Shown: piece by piece, positions 16,174 through 23,952 of the stretch
Layout of the letters: each line of letters starts with the position of its first letter
Numbering within the stretch: the stretch's first letter is position 1
Virus record (IMG/VR): IMGVR_UViG_3300021067_000053
Coordinates: 1 to 51,775 of that record
Direction: 5' to 3' (one strand)
Source of the DNA: a virus
DNA: 51,775 nt
The notes under the pieces: generated by a model
Database searches by the model: none
Told to the model about the DNA's origin: nothing
The model's input: only the letters and a program-made list of their open reading frames with translations
Position numbers and translations under genes: made by a program

Positions 16174-18573
16174 TTAAATCCTCGTCCTCAACACGGCGGT
16201 AATGGTTTCGGCAAACTCCCGGCGTGAGCGGGGCTGGACGTACTGCCGCCCCCGGTCAACCGGCGCGGTAATGGTGTAGTAGTTGTTCACCGTCTGCCCG
16301 CCGAGCATCCGCTTCGATTGGTGGTTGCTGAAGACCTGCTCGCCCCCGCGGAAGGCCATCAGTTCGGGACCGCGCTCGCCGACCCAGTGGAGGCCCGGGG
16401 GGGCCGAAGGGGTGCCGGAGGCGAAGCCGCCGATGAAGCTGTTGACTGAGCCGCCCGCCGCGGAGCCCAGCCCCCCACCGCCCACACCGCCGAATAACCC
16501 ACCAAGCGCCGATTTGCCAATGAGGTTGAGAATGCCGCTCCACACTGCCGACGCGGCGGCCTGCGCGGCCATTTCGTTGAGCGCACGCGTGAAGTCGAGC
16601 GCCAGCCCCCCAACGGCGGAGCGCCACCCCTCGCCGATGCGCGCGAAGAAGTCGGAGAATATCTCCACCCCGTCCTCGCGCATGTACTCAAGACTCTCGC
16701 GCCACGACTCGCGGTAGGTCTTCCAGTAGTCCTCGGTGGCGCGGATGCCGCCAGAGCCGAAGGTCGGACCTTGGGCCGTGCCGACCGCGGTGTTTGGCCG
16801 CAAGAGGCTTTCGGAGGGAAAATCTGCCAAGGCTTGGATCTGTCGGTTAAAAGCTTCGAACGCGGCAAGGTCATCCATCTGCTGCGCGAAGCCGAGTGCC
16901 CGAACCGTCAACTTGCGCAGGGTCTCATCCGCCTTCGCGCCGCTGTCAACGAACTTGCCGAGCGCGTCGTTGACCTCTTCGACGTGAGTCTTCTCCCTAC
17001 GGAGCGCCTCCTGTGCGTCATCTATCGTTGCGTTAAGGGTCTTCTGTAACGCGTCGGCCGCCTCCAGCCGCTCCTCCTCGCGCTTCGCCGAGAAGAGGCG
17101 GTTGATCTCGTCCTGCGCGAGCTTCTGGTTGGCCTCCGATAGCGTGTGGTAGCCGATCGAGAGCTTGTAGAGTGAGGCTTCGAGTTGGAGGGCGTTGCCC
17201 GAGAATCCGGACACCCGGCGCGACGCCTCCTCGTAGTCCTGGGAGATGCGCTTGAGTATGTCGGACTGCCGCTCGGTCTCCTGCCGGGCGTTCTTCTGCG
17301 CCTCCTCCTGCCGGCGCAGCGCCTCGGTGACGAAATCCTCTTTGCCCTTCAGGAATCTCTCGGACGCCTGCTTCTGAATATCCGCGTCCGTGATGCGCGG
17401 CTGGTAGCGCAGGTGTTCGGGCGGCTCGACCGCGCCCCACCCGGCCGACGGCGTGCCCCACATCCCGGCGGGCGGCTGCCGCCCCCGGAGCAATTGCGCC
17501 ATCAGCGCCCCGGCCCCGGGGACGCCCGAAGCCTCCGCCGCCATAATCAACCACTGGTCGCCCATCCCGCCGGGCGTGGTGAAGTTGTTCGCGTTGCGGA
17601 TGGTGGAGGCCAGGGCCTTGAAGGCGCGCTCGGCGTTCCACCCCTCGGTCGTCATCCTGGCGAGTTCGACCGTGATGTCGCGGAGCATCCCGTGTAAGGG
17701 GGTGAAGCCGTCGGCGAGTAGTTCGCGCCCCTTGTCCTTCAGCGTGGAGGTTGCCCCCGAAAGCGTCTCCATCTGCTTCTGCATGGCGTTACTTGAGCCA
17801 TACATTCGATGGAAGGCCGCGTTGAAAGTCTCGGCGGAGACTTCGCCCGCCTCGACCATCTTCACCAACTCTTCGCGGCTCTTGCCCGTCTCCGCCTGAA
17901 GCGCCTTCCAGCCGGAGATGCCGACCTCGGAGAGCTGGTTCATCTCCTGCGTCATCACGCGGCCCTTGGCGTTGACCTGCGCGATGGCGAGCGCCACGCG
18001 GTCCAACTCGTCCTTGCCCCCGCCGATAGAAGCGACGGCGTTACCCATGTCGTGAAGGAGCGGGAGGACTTTCTGGGCCTCGATGCCCATCGCCTGGAAG
18101 CGCTGGGAGGCGCGGGCGACTTCCACGAACTCGAACGGGGTGCGCTCGGCGAAGCCGCGGAGTTCGGCGAGGTGGGAGGCCGCCGCCCGCTGGTTTCCCA
18201 GCAGGGTTTCGAAAGAGCGGTTGAGTTTGTCGAGGGTGCTCTTGTACTCGACGCCGGCCCTGGCGGCGGCGGTGAAGCCTGCGGCCGCCGCCCCGACCCC
18301 GGCGAGAGCCCCGCCGCCCGCGAACGCGAATCTACCCCCGGCGATGGTCGAGAATTGCGCGCCGAAGTTGTCCCCGCCACCGCCCCCGCCCGACGCCCGC
18401 TCCGCCCGCCTCATCCGTTCGAGTTCGCGGATGAAGTCGTTGGCGGCGCGCTTCGCTTCCCGGGTGCGAACGTCGGCAAGCTGTTTGGCGGAACGCTCTA
18501 TGAGGCGGTCGTTCTGCTCCGCGACGCGGGCCGTCCGGCGGTGGATGCGGTCAACCGTCTCGGCCGCGTTCAC
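16174..18573 (-). CDS. Tail tape measure protein
   Basis: A protein of 799 residues or more. After an N-terminal charged coil and a Gly/Ala-rich hydrophobic region (residues 60-110) comes the tape-measure domain (ERTPFEFVEVARASQRFQAMG near residue 143, then VNAKGRVMTQEMNQLSEVGI). A long coiled region and a hydrophobic GGLFGGVGGGGLGSAAGG segment near residue 700 follow. GTG 18573 is the first conventional start, but it has no ribosome binding site. The frame stays open upstream with protein-like sequence, and a perfect GGAGG lies 7-8 bases before an in-frame ATT at 18624, so the true start may be that ATT. Length predicts tail length. Confidence 0.9.
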   Translation of the reverse strand: MNAAETVDRIHRRTARVAEQNDRLIERSAKQLADVRTREAKRAANDFIRELERMRRAERASGGGGGGDNFGAQFSTIAGGRFAFAGGGALAGVGAAAAGFTAAARAGVEYKSTLDKLNRSFETLLGNQRAAASHLAELRGFAERTPFEFVEVARASQRFQAMGIEAQKVLPLLHDMGNAVASIGGGKDELDRVALAIAQVNAKGRVMTQEMNQLSEVGISGWKALQAETGKSREELVKMVEAGEVSAETFNAAFHRMYGSSNAMQKQMETLSGATSTLKDKGRELLADGFTPLHGMLRDITVELARMTTEGWNAERAFKALASTIRNANNFTTPGGMGDQWLIMAAEASGVPGAGALMAQLLRGRQPPAGMWGTPSAGWGAVEPPEHLRYQPRITDADIQKQASERFLKGKEDFVTEALRRQEEAQKNARQETERQSDILKRISQDYEEASRRVSGFSGNALQLEASLYKLSIGYHTLSEANQKLAQDEINRLFSAKREEERLEAADALQKTLNATIDDAQEALRREKTHVEEVNDALGKFVDSGAKADETLRKLTVRALGFAQQMDDLAAFEAFNRQIQALADFPSESLLRPNTAVGTAQGPTFGSGGIRATEDYWKTYRESWRESLEYMREDGVEIFSDFFARIGEGWRSAVGGLALDFTRALNEMAAQAAASAVWSGILNLIGKSALGGLFGGVGGGGLGSAAGGSVNSFIGGFASGTPSAPPGLHWVGERGPELMAFRGGEQVFSNHQSKRMLGGQTVNNYYTITAPVDRGRQYVQPRSRREFAETITAVLRTRI

Positions 18574-18636
18574 CGCGGGCCGGGGGTCGCCGACGTACGT
18601 GACTTTTAATTCCCCGAACTGAATTTGTCGGCCTCC

Positions 18637-18670
18637 AAAACAAAAATCGCCGACCGTTTTGGTCGGCGAT
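18637..18670 (-). terminator. Intrinsic terminator (end of the moron transcript)
   Basis: A perfect 10-bp stem, atcgccgacc (18646-18655) with ggtcggcgat (18661-18670), loop of five, followed on the minus strand by TTTTTGTTTT. It lies after the 18764-19330 gene and just before the tape measure gene. Confidence 0.88.
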
Positions 18671-18763
18671 CTCGTCGCTCTGGGTGGTGGAAAGGCCGTG
18701 CTATAAATGCGGCCTTATTGTGTCGCGTATGTTATCACAAGTGGCGCGGGATGGCTGAAATAT

Positions 18764-19330
18764 TTATCGGCTCTCGGCCTCAATCTTGACGGCCTCCAAC
18801 AACGCCTCAAGGTCTTGCCGTGACTGCCTGTGCTTGTTCATGTCCGTGCGTCGCGGCGTCCCGAATCTGCGGCGCATGATGACCGCCATGTCGGCCGTAA
18901 TCACCGTCACCCCTGACAGTTCGGTGATGGTGTAGCTAACCGTCCAGAGAGGCGGGGAGTCACCGCCTGCCATCGCCGTAGCCATGCCCGCCCTAAAGCC
19001 TGTCACCTCGCGCTGAAACACAAGGCGATATTTACCTTCGTCGGCGATCTGGTAACCGCGATCATTCATGTACCGCACAAGGATGGGGCCCACCCTGTCG
19101 GCCGGGGAGTTAATGCGGATTTCGGCGGGACGTTTCAGCCGCTCCTTCTCTTCGGCCTCGAACTGCTTCTTTACTTGTTTTTCACGTTCCCGTTCGGCCT
19201 TGGCACGGGCTTCACGTTCCTTTTTGGTGAAAGGGGTTGGCGACGGTTGCGCGACCCCCTGCTCGTTGGTTTGCGCATAAGAAGAGACACTAAACAGCAA
19301 GAGGGCGGCGGCGGTGAGTAAAGCTCTCAT
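18764..19330 (-). CDS. Secreted host-like protein encoded as a moron
   Basis: A 188-residue protein with a clear Sec signal (MRALLTAAALLLFSVSSYA, cleavage after residue 19), a short PSPTPF linker, a highly charged Lys/Glu/Arg helix (residues 35-70), then a globular alpha/beta domain (about 75-150) and a charged tail. Style and linker look like a bacterial envelope protein rather than a virion protein. It has its own promoter and terminator inside the tail operon, so it can be expressed independently, possibly from the dormant phage, and may alter the cell surface (superinfection exclusion or host fitness). ATG 19330 is chosen because the -10 box ends eight bases upstream; the sequence before the start has no ribosome binding site. 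Confidence 0.8.
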   Translation of the reverse strand: MRALLTAAALLLFSVSSYAQTNEQGVAQPSPTPFTKKEREARAKAEREREKQVKKQFEAEEKERLKRPAEIRINSPADRVGPILVRYMNDRGYQIADEGKYRLVFQREVTGFRAGMATAMAGGDSPPLWTVSYTITELSGVTVITADMAVIMRRRFGTPRRTDMNKHRQSRQDLEALLEAVKIEAESR

Positions 19331-19338
19331 GGGGTGGG

Positions 19339-19368
19339 ATTCTATTCTCAAACGGAGAACAGGGGCAA
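19339..19368 (-). promoter_or_regulatory. Promoter of the moron gene, leaderless
   Basis: On the minus strand TTGCCC (19368-19363), 18-bp spacer, TAGAAT (19344-19339), then eight bases to the ATG at 19330. Confidence 0.7.
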
Positions 19369-19425
19369 GGCCGAAGCCCCGCCCCTCCCTGCCTCAAGAG
19401 TTGAAGACGCGCTAAAATTCGTCCG

Positions 19426-19545
19426 TCACTCCCTGCTGTATTTCCTGACCCGGCCGCATCGGCACTTAAGCTCAAGCGCCCCCGTGAAGCCTTCACTGAC
19501 GCGCGCCAGCAGTCGGGAGTCGAAGCGGCACCGGACTTCGAGCAT
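19426..19545 (-). CDS. Com-like small Cys protein (39 aa)
   Basis: A 39-residue protein starting at ATG 19545, two bases after the stop of the frameshifted tail chaperone. The layout (RCRFDSRLLARV, then a strand and KCRCGRVRKYS) resembles the Com family of zinc-finger translational regulators known from phage Mu, but only three cysteines are present (C6, C28, C30). It may be translationally coupled to the tail chaperone. Function unproven. Confidence 0.5.
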   Translation of the reverse strand: MLEVRCRFDSRLLARVSEGFTGALELKCRCGRVRKYSRE

Positions 19546-19547
19546 CG

Positions 19548-20263
19548 CTACATGGGGAAGAGGTTCGTCACGTCTATCACCGGCTGCGCCCCGCCCGCCT
19601 CCTTCGCCCTGTGCCACGCCGCCCCGCGCGTCGCCGCGATGATGACCAGCGCCTCCTGCTTGTAGTGCTCCGGCACCTCCGACAGCTCCCATACTCTCAC
19701 CTGAAGAAAGCGGGCGACCATGTGGTCGTCTACATACTCGGGCTTTCGGGTGAGCGGGTTGTCGGGTCTGACGAGCCAGCGCTTATAATCTCGGATGTCG
19801 TCAGGCTCGGTCGTGTCTTCGTCGGGGTGCCTTCCCCTTTTGGGCCCGAGTTCTCCCGGCAGAAGTCGAAGATGAACTTCAGCGTCTCGCCCGGCAACTG
19901 CATCAGGTTCTCGAAGGTCGGGGGCGTGCCGTCGTCCAGCACCCAGGAGTGCAGGATGCCGTAGCGGTCGGAGGCGAGCACGTCGGCGTAAATCTCGCCG
20001 GAGATGTCCGCCGAGATGGCCGTCATCTCCATCGTGCGCCCGTAGCGGGCCGCTATCTCCGCCAGGTTCGCGTCCGCCCCTTGGGCCTCGGCCTCGACCT
20101 CCGACTGCGCCCTGCTCATCTCCTCGGCGCGCGACTGGTAGGTGCGGCCCATGCGGCGGAAGCACTCGCCCGTGAATTTGTTGGCGTCCCACGTCAACTC
20201 GAACCCTTCCCCGAGGGGGCAGGTGTCGGTGACGAGGTGCTGCGCCAGTTTTTTGAAGTTCAT
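19548..20263 (-). CDS. Tail assembly chaperone, -1 frameshift fusion (GT-like)
   Basis: A -1 slip at CCCAAAA (19838-19844) joins the first 142 codons of the upstream frame to a second frame of 96 residues ending at 19548, giving about 238 residues. The second frame lacks its own good start, and its C-terminal part (YVDDHMVARFLQVRVWELSEVPEHYKQ) is clearly coding. This mirrors the lambda G/GT pair and its position between tail tube and tape measure is conserved across siphophages. It helps assemble the tail around the tape measure and is absent from virions. Confidence 0.8.
19730..20263 (-). CDS. Tail assembly chaperone, short product (G-like)
   Basis: The zero-frame product, 177 residues. Start ATG 20263 is the only sensible one, just after the tail tube stop at 20266. 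An N-terminal domain (LVTDTCPLGEGFELTWDANKF), a long charged helix (residues 40-85) and a folded part up to residue 140 are shared with the fusion. The last 35 residues beyond the slip site are low-complexity (PTKTRPSLTTSE...), as expected for the tail read only when no slip occurs. Confidence 0.8.
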   Translation of the reverse strand: MNFKKLAQHLVTDTCPLGEGFELTWDANKFTGECFRRMGRTYQSRAEEMSRAQSEVEAEAQGADANLAEIAARYGRTMEMTAISADISGEIYADVLASDRYGILHSWVLDDGTPPTFENLMQLPGETLKFIFDFCRENSGPKGEGTPTKTRPSLTTSEIISAGSSDPTTRSPESPSM

Positions 20264-20265
20264 GA

Positions 20266-21261
20266 TTAGATCGCCGTTATCTGGTTGTCCACGACCGCGC
20301 GCCAGTTGCCGCCCAGGGACGCGTCGTAGACCGAATGGACGTTGTAGACGTAGCCCATCACGCCGTCGATGTCGTCATCCTCGGGCGTGGTGAACTTGGC
20401 GGCGAAGTCGAGCGTGAACTTCTCGTTGAAGCCCGTCTCGATGAGCGCGCCCGTGGCGACGAAGCGGAGGTAGTAGGTCGGCTGCGTCCCCCCGGCTATC
20501 AGGTCGAAGAAGGCGCGTGAGGCCGCGTTGTGCGCGGTGGAGAAGGAGCCCGTGATCTCGTGCGCGACCTCCACCGTGTCCTTGAACGAGGGGTAAGAAG
20601 TATTCAGCACCCAGAAGGGGTTGTACTTGTCGCCCACGGCAAAGCCCGCGCGGTAGCAGGAGGCCACCTTCGTCGTGCCGATGGAGCCGTAGGACGAGTC
20701 CGCGTAGATGTCCCACATCGTTCCCGCCACGGGTCTTTGCGCGACGGTGACGAGGCCGGAGGACGTGAGCGCGTTGCCGTCGTCCGGGTAGCGCGAGAAG
20801 AAGTTGCCGGACTGCTGGGAGAGCCCCCGGCGCTGCACGTCCAACTGCCACGAGCGGAACTGGAGGAAGGTGGCGAGATGCGCGGCGTCCGAGTCGCCCA
20901 TCTCGCAGGTAAAGGTCTTCTGGTTCGTGTCGCGTCCGGTGGCCGAGGGGGTGAACGTGTGGCGGCGGGTGAGCGTGGCGCCCGAGGGCGTGGTGATGAC
21001 GCCGCCCACCAAACCGTTCAAAGGCCAGATGGCCTCGTTGAAGTCCGCGGGGCCGGAGTAAGAGCCGGTGGCCCAGCCACCGTTGTCAACTACGGTGGTG
21101 GTTGACTTGTAGCCCGAGCCCCGGACGTTCTCGACCATCCGCTCGGGGTTGAGGCGGAAGGTCATGCCGGGGAGCCGGCGGAAGCCGGAAGTCTCGGCGA
21201 CCCCTGCGACCGCCTCATCGGCCAACTGGTAGACCTTGTCAACATACGCCCGCTCGGCCAT
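20266..21261 (-). CDS. Major tail tube protein
   Basis: A 331-residue beta-rich protein with AAGGAG before ATG 21261. It lies directly upstream of the tail chaperones, the expected position for the tube protein, and shows repeated beta-strand patterns with Gly/Thr/Ser turns and a conserved-looking RHTFTPSATGRDT stretch. It is longer than many tube proteins, so an extra Ig-like or surface domain is likely. No other candidate for the tube exists in the window. Confidence 0.8.
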   Translation of the reverse strand: MAERAYVDKVYQLADEAVAGVAETSGFRRLPGMTFRLNPERMVENVRGSGYKSTTTVVDNGGWATGSYSGPADFNEAIWPLNGLVGGVITTPSGATLTRRHTFTPSATGRDTNQKTFTCEMGDSDAAHLATFLQFRSWQLDVQRRGLSQQSGNFFSRYPDDGNALTSSGLVTVAQRPVAGTMWDIYADSSYGSIGTTKVASCYRAGFAVGDKYNPFWVLNTSYPSFKDTVEVAHEITGSFSTAHNAASRAFFDLIAGGTQPTYYLRFVATGALIETGFNEKFTLDFAAKFTTPEDDDIDGVMGYVYNVHSVYDASLGGNWRAVVDNQITAI

Positions 21262-21285
21262 AGTAACTCCTTCAGAAGATTAGAG

Positions 21286-21315
21286 TTGCAAGCTGTTCCC
21301 GGTTTGGTGTATACT
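21286..21315 (+). promoter_or_regulatory. Promoter of the HNH gene, leaderless
   Basis: TTGCAA (21286-21291), 18-bp spacer, TATACT (21310-21315), then seven bases to the GTG at 21323. Confidence 0.72.
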
Positions 21316-21322
21316 CCGACTT

Positions 21323-22054
21323 GTGCCAGCCAAAGGACGCAAGGACCTGACGAAGTACGCCACCACAAACTGCCCAACTTGCGAGGTTGAGTTCGAATAT
21401 CTTCGAAGTTGGCCGCGCAAATACTGTTCGAACGTGTGTGCGGGTCGGGCTAACGCTTCGAACTTGGGGAATCACTTCACGCCGAGCCGATTCGCTACAA
21501 CCTGCCAGCAATGCGGCGTAGGCTTTGAAACCACGCCGACGCGCACGCGCGGGCGCTTCTGTTCTCTTGAGTGCTTCGGCGCGTGGCAGTCTGAGAATGT
21601 GCGGGGCGACGCGCACCCGAACAAGGGCAAGAAGTTCGGCCGCCCTGCGAACGCCGGGGAGCCCGTCTACAAGAAGTGCGAAGTCTGCGGCAAAGACTTT
21701 CTGACAAAAGCCAGCCACGCTGCCCGCCGCAAATGCTGTTCGAGGCTGTGCCTCGGCGCCCTGTTCACCCTCACTCTTCGCGGCGAGAGCAACCCGCATT
21801 GGAAGGGCGGCTATGAACCCTACTACGGCCCAACGTGGCGACGCGCGCAGCGCGAGGCGCGCAAGCGGGACAAGGTATGTCAGGACTGCGGCAAGACGCG
21901 CTCCGATTGCGGGCGAGCGTTGGACGTTCACCACATCACCCCTTTTCGCGTTTTCGGTCTGGAACGTCATGCCGAAGCTAATAACCTTTCGAACCTTGTG
22001 GCGCTCTGCCAGTCCTGCCATTTGAGGCGTGAGCCTCGGAAGAAAACCGCTTAG
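21323..22054 (+). CDS. Free-standing HNH homing-type endonuclease with three zinc fingers
   Basis: A 243-residue protein on the strand opposite to the tail genes. Three tandem zinc-finger-like units come first (Cys 17/20/35/39; 61/64/80/84; 119/122/139/143). The HNH nuclease follows: C186, C189, H203-H204, N220-N221 and C229, C232, H233. Zinc fingers followed by HNH is the architecture of phage homing endonucleases. It has its own promoter, no ribosome binding site and interrupts the conserved order of tail tube and tail terminator, so it is most likely a mobile insertion. The GTG start is fixed by the promoter. Confidence 0.88.
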   Translation: MPAKGRKDLTKYATTNCPTCEVEFEYLRSWPRKYCSNVCAGRANASNLGNHFTPSRFATTCQQCGVGFETTPTRTRGRFCSLECFGAWQSENVRGDAHPNKGKKFGRPANAGEPVYKKCEVCGKDFLTKASHAARRKCCSRLCLGALFTLTLRGESNPHWKGGYEPYYGPTWRRAQREARKRDKVCQDCGKTRSDCGRALDVHHITPFRVFGLERHAEANNLSNLVALCQSCHLRREPRKKTA

Positions 22055-22062
22055 GAGGCCCT

Positions 22063-22290
22063 ATGCCCGAATGGAAACAAGAAACGCCAACCGAACCCGG
22101 CTTTTACTGGCTACGCGGCCTTCAAACCGATGAGGCCAGCAGACCCCTTACCCCGCGCGTCGCCCATCTGTATGACCTGTATGGCAACGGCGAACTCTAT
22201 TTGCAGTTCGTCGGTGGCGTGGGGGAACATAAGCCTACCGACTACCGCACCAAATTTGAGTGGAACGGCCCTATTCATCCGCCCTCTTAG
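22063..22290 (+). CDS. Hypothetical phage protein (75 aa)
   Basis: Starts at ATG 22063 with a strong TTAGGAGG and lies eight bases after the HNH gene, so it probably rides on the same transcript. The start PEWKQETPTEPGFYWLRG is typical of small phage proteins with a GFYW motif. Its end overlaps the stop of the convergent tail terminator gene by four bases. Confidence 0.7.
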   Translation: MPEWKQETPTEPGFYWLRGLQTDEASRPLTPRVAHLYDLYGNGELYLQFVGGVGEHKPTDYRTKFEWNGPIHPPS

Positions 22291-22730
22291 GCCCTCACGT
22301 ATGCGCGCCACAGACCGCCGAGGTCGTGGTGGCGGTTGTTGGCGCTGTCGAAGTAGGCCCGGTCAACGGGCATCTCCCGCTGAAGACTGATGACGTGCGA
22401 ACCCGACGCGGCGGCCCGCACCTCCTTGAGAATCGCGTCCACCCTCGCGTCTACGGCCTTCTGGTCGTTGTTCGGTTGCCCCTTGCGGACGGCGGCGATG
22501 TATATCAGGGGCTCGCTCATCAATCTCACCGTGCCCACGCCGTTCACGTCCTGCCCGGGGCTCTGCGTGCGGTAGAAGAGGACGACGTTGCCGGAGTCGA
22601 GGACCGTCTGCGGTATCTGATCGCTGTAGACGCGGGGGTTCGTGGCGCCGCCGAGCAAGTCCTGAAGCGTCGCGTCGCCCGCGAGCGTGTCGTAGATGAA
22701 GTTCTTCAATTCGCTAAGCTCTGCGGCCAC
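22287..22730 (-). CDS. Tail terminator / tail completion protein (DUF3168-like)
   Basis: A 147-residue protein. The start (FIYDTLAGDATLQDLLGGATNPRVY), a strand NVVLFYRT and the central region with SEPLIYI resemble tail terminator proteins of the gpU/DUF3168 group. Its position between head-tail connectors and the tail tube fits. It should cap the tail tube and join the neck. It overlaps the next upstream gene by 17 bases. Confidence 0.7.
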   Translation of the reverse strand: MAAELSELKNFIYDTLAGDATLQDLLGGATNPRVYSDQIPQTVLDSGNVVLFYRTQSPGQDVNGVGTVRLMSEPLIYIAAVRKGQPNNDQKAVDARVDAILKEVRAAASGSHVISLQREMPVDRAYFDSANNRHHDLGGLWRAYVRA

Positions 22731-23067
22731 GTCCCCGCTCCAGAATGATTCGCCTGCCTACGTCCATGCCGGGCACGAAATTGGGCTGTGCTACCCCCTC
22801 GTCCGGGTCTCCTAGTTCGACCAGTTCTGCGTAATCGACCATCTCGCCCCTGACCTCGATGCCGCCCTGCGCCACGACGGCCCGGAGGTTCCCGGCGTCG
22901 GCCTCCTCTTCGACCCGCGTGGAGTCGTGTAGCCTTGCCGTGTCAATCGGCACCTCGTTCCGCGTGTGCCGGACGTGCCCCACGGCCCCCGCGTTCAGGT
23001 CGTCGGCTATCTGCCGGTGCAGGGCCGCGATGACGGCCGCGGAGTTTGAGCGGTAGGCGGCCGGCAC
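22714..23067 (-). CDS. Head-tail joining protein (HK97 gp10-like)
   Basis: A 117-residue protein: N-terminal helix, VPIDTARLHDSTRVE (the PxDTGxLRxS motif of the HK97 gp10/minor tail group), YAELVELGDP (the YAxxVExG signature) and PNFVPGMD (the P-F motif). This family makes the neck between head and tail. High similarity of motif order makes the call firm. Confidence 0.82.
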   Translation of the reverse strand: MPAAYRSNSAAVIAALHRQIADDLNAGAVGHVRHTRNEVPIDTARLHDSTRVEEEADAGNLRAVVAQGGIEVRGEMVDYAELVELGDPDEGVAQPNFVPGMDVGRRIILERGRGRRA

Positions 23068-23242
23068 GTCTCTTAACCTCCCCTTCCGACGACTTCCGTG
23101 CTACCATTTCAGTTGCGGTGGCGCACCATGCGTCCGTGTCCTGACGGTAGGCATTGGCCCGACGCTAACGACCGCCGAAGCTGGCGGGAAGGCGCGGGTT
23201 ACGTAAACAATATCGGGCAGCCTACACCGCACCCTCTTCCGC

Positions 23243-23515
23243 CTACCTTCTCTTCCTCGCCTTCCTCGCCTCGGCCCGCTCCTGCTCGCGCTGAGCTTCG
23301 ACCGCAGGGTCTTCCGAGGCCAGCGCCTCCTCGGGCTCGTCCTCGACGCGCTCCGGGTCGATGGAGTAGTCAACCCCGTCCCGGTACTTGCCGTGTGCTT
23401 CGGGATCGCGGACGTAGCGCGTGCGGATTCTGGGGGACGAATCCGCCTGGGGGACGAACTGCGTCTCCTCGACGTTGCCCTCGGTCGAGACTTTGACTCT
23501 GTAGCGTCGTTTCAC
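23243..23515 (-). CDS. Hypothetical protein of the head-tail module (90 aa)
   Basis: Unrecognised. ATG 23515 follows the upstream gene closely. A beta-rich N-terminal half is followed by a charged, Glu/Ala/Arg-rich C-terminal helix. Its place between connectors suggests a neck or assembly role. The next 175 bases (23068-23242) contain no supportable gene. Confidence 0.6.
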   Translation of the reverse strand: MKRRYRVKVSTEGNVEETQFVPQADSSPRIRTRYVRDPEAHGKYRDGVDYSIDPERVEDEPEEALASEDPAVEAQREQERAEARKARKRR

Positions 23516-23528
23516 CTTATGCCTCCGC

Positions 23529-23930
23529 TCACGGTCTCAGCGTCGCCGCCACCCGCTGCTTCCACACCGATGACGACGGCAGCGGTCCCGTCACCTGAAA
23601 CGTCCTCGCGGGCATCACCGCCCCGGCCGAGACCGTCACCGAGGCGTTGGGGGGAATGCTCAGATGTGCGCCGTCCCAGTAGACGGGAAATTCGAGGGCG
23701 TAGTCGGCCTGGGCTTGGACCGCGCCGCCGACCACTTTCTCGAAGGGGCGAAGGGGCTCGTAGTTGCAGGGGACGCCCGCGGCGCTCGTCTGAGTCTCTT
23801 CGTAAGTGCCGTCGCCGAGGTTCGTGACGCCGCCGACGGCGTTGACGGTCGCCACGTAGGGGAAGAGGTCGGACGCCTCGGCGCCGAGCGCGATCTGGAC
23901 TTCGGCTATAGCGTCACCGTAGTCACTCAC
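23529..23930 (-). CDS. Head closure-type protein
   Basis: A 133-residue protein with an N-terminal helix and a beta-barrel-like C-terminal part (VTVSAGAVMPARTFQVTG). The size, fold pattern and position after a DNA-packaging connector fit a head closure (gp16/FII-like) protein. There is no diagnostic motif, so the call is from context. Confidence 0.58.
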   Translation of the reverse strand: MSDYGDAIAEVQIALGAEASDLFPYVATVNAVGGVTNLGDGTYEETQTSAAGVPCNYEPLRPFEKVVGGAVQAQADYALEFPVYWDGAHLSIPPNASVTVSAGAVMPARTFQVTGPLPSSSVWKQRVAATLRP

Positions 23931-23952
23931 CAGACCGGCCCCCTGTAAGCCG

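Noticed and set aside
23068-23242. Extra small gene between neck genes
   Set aside because: Only very short frames without ribosome sites or protein-like sequence.
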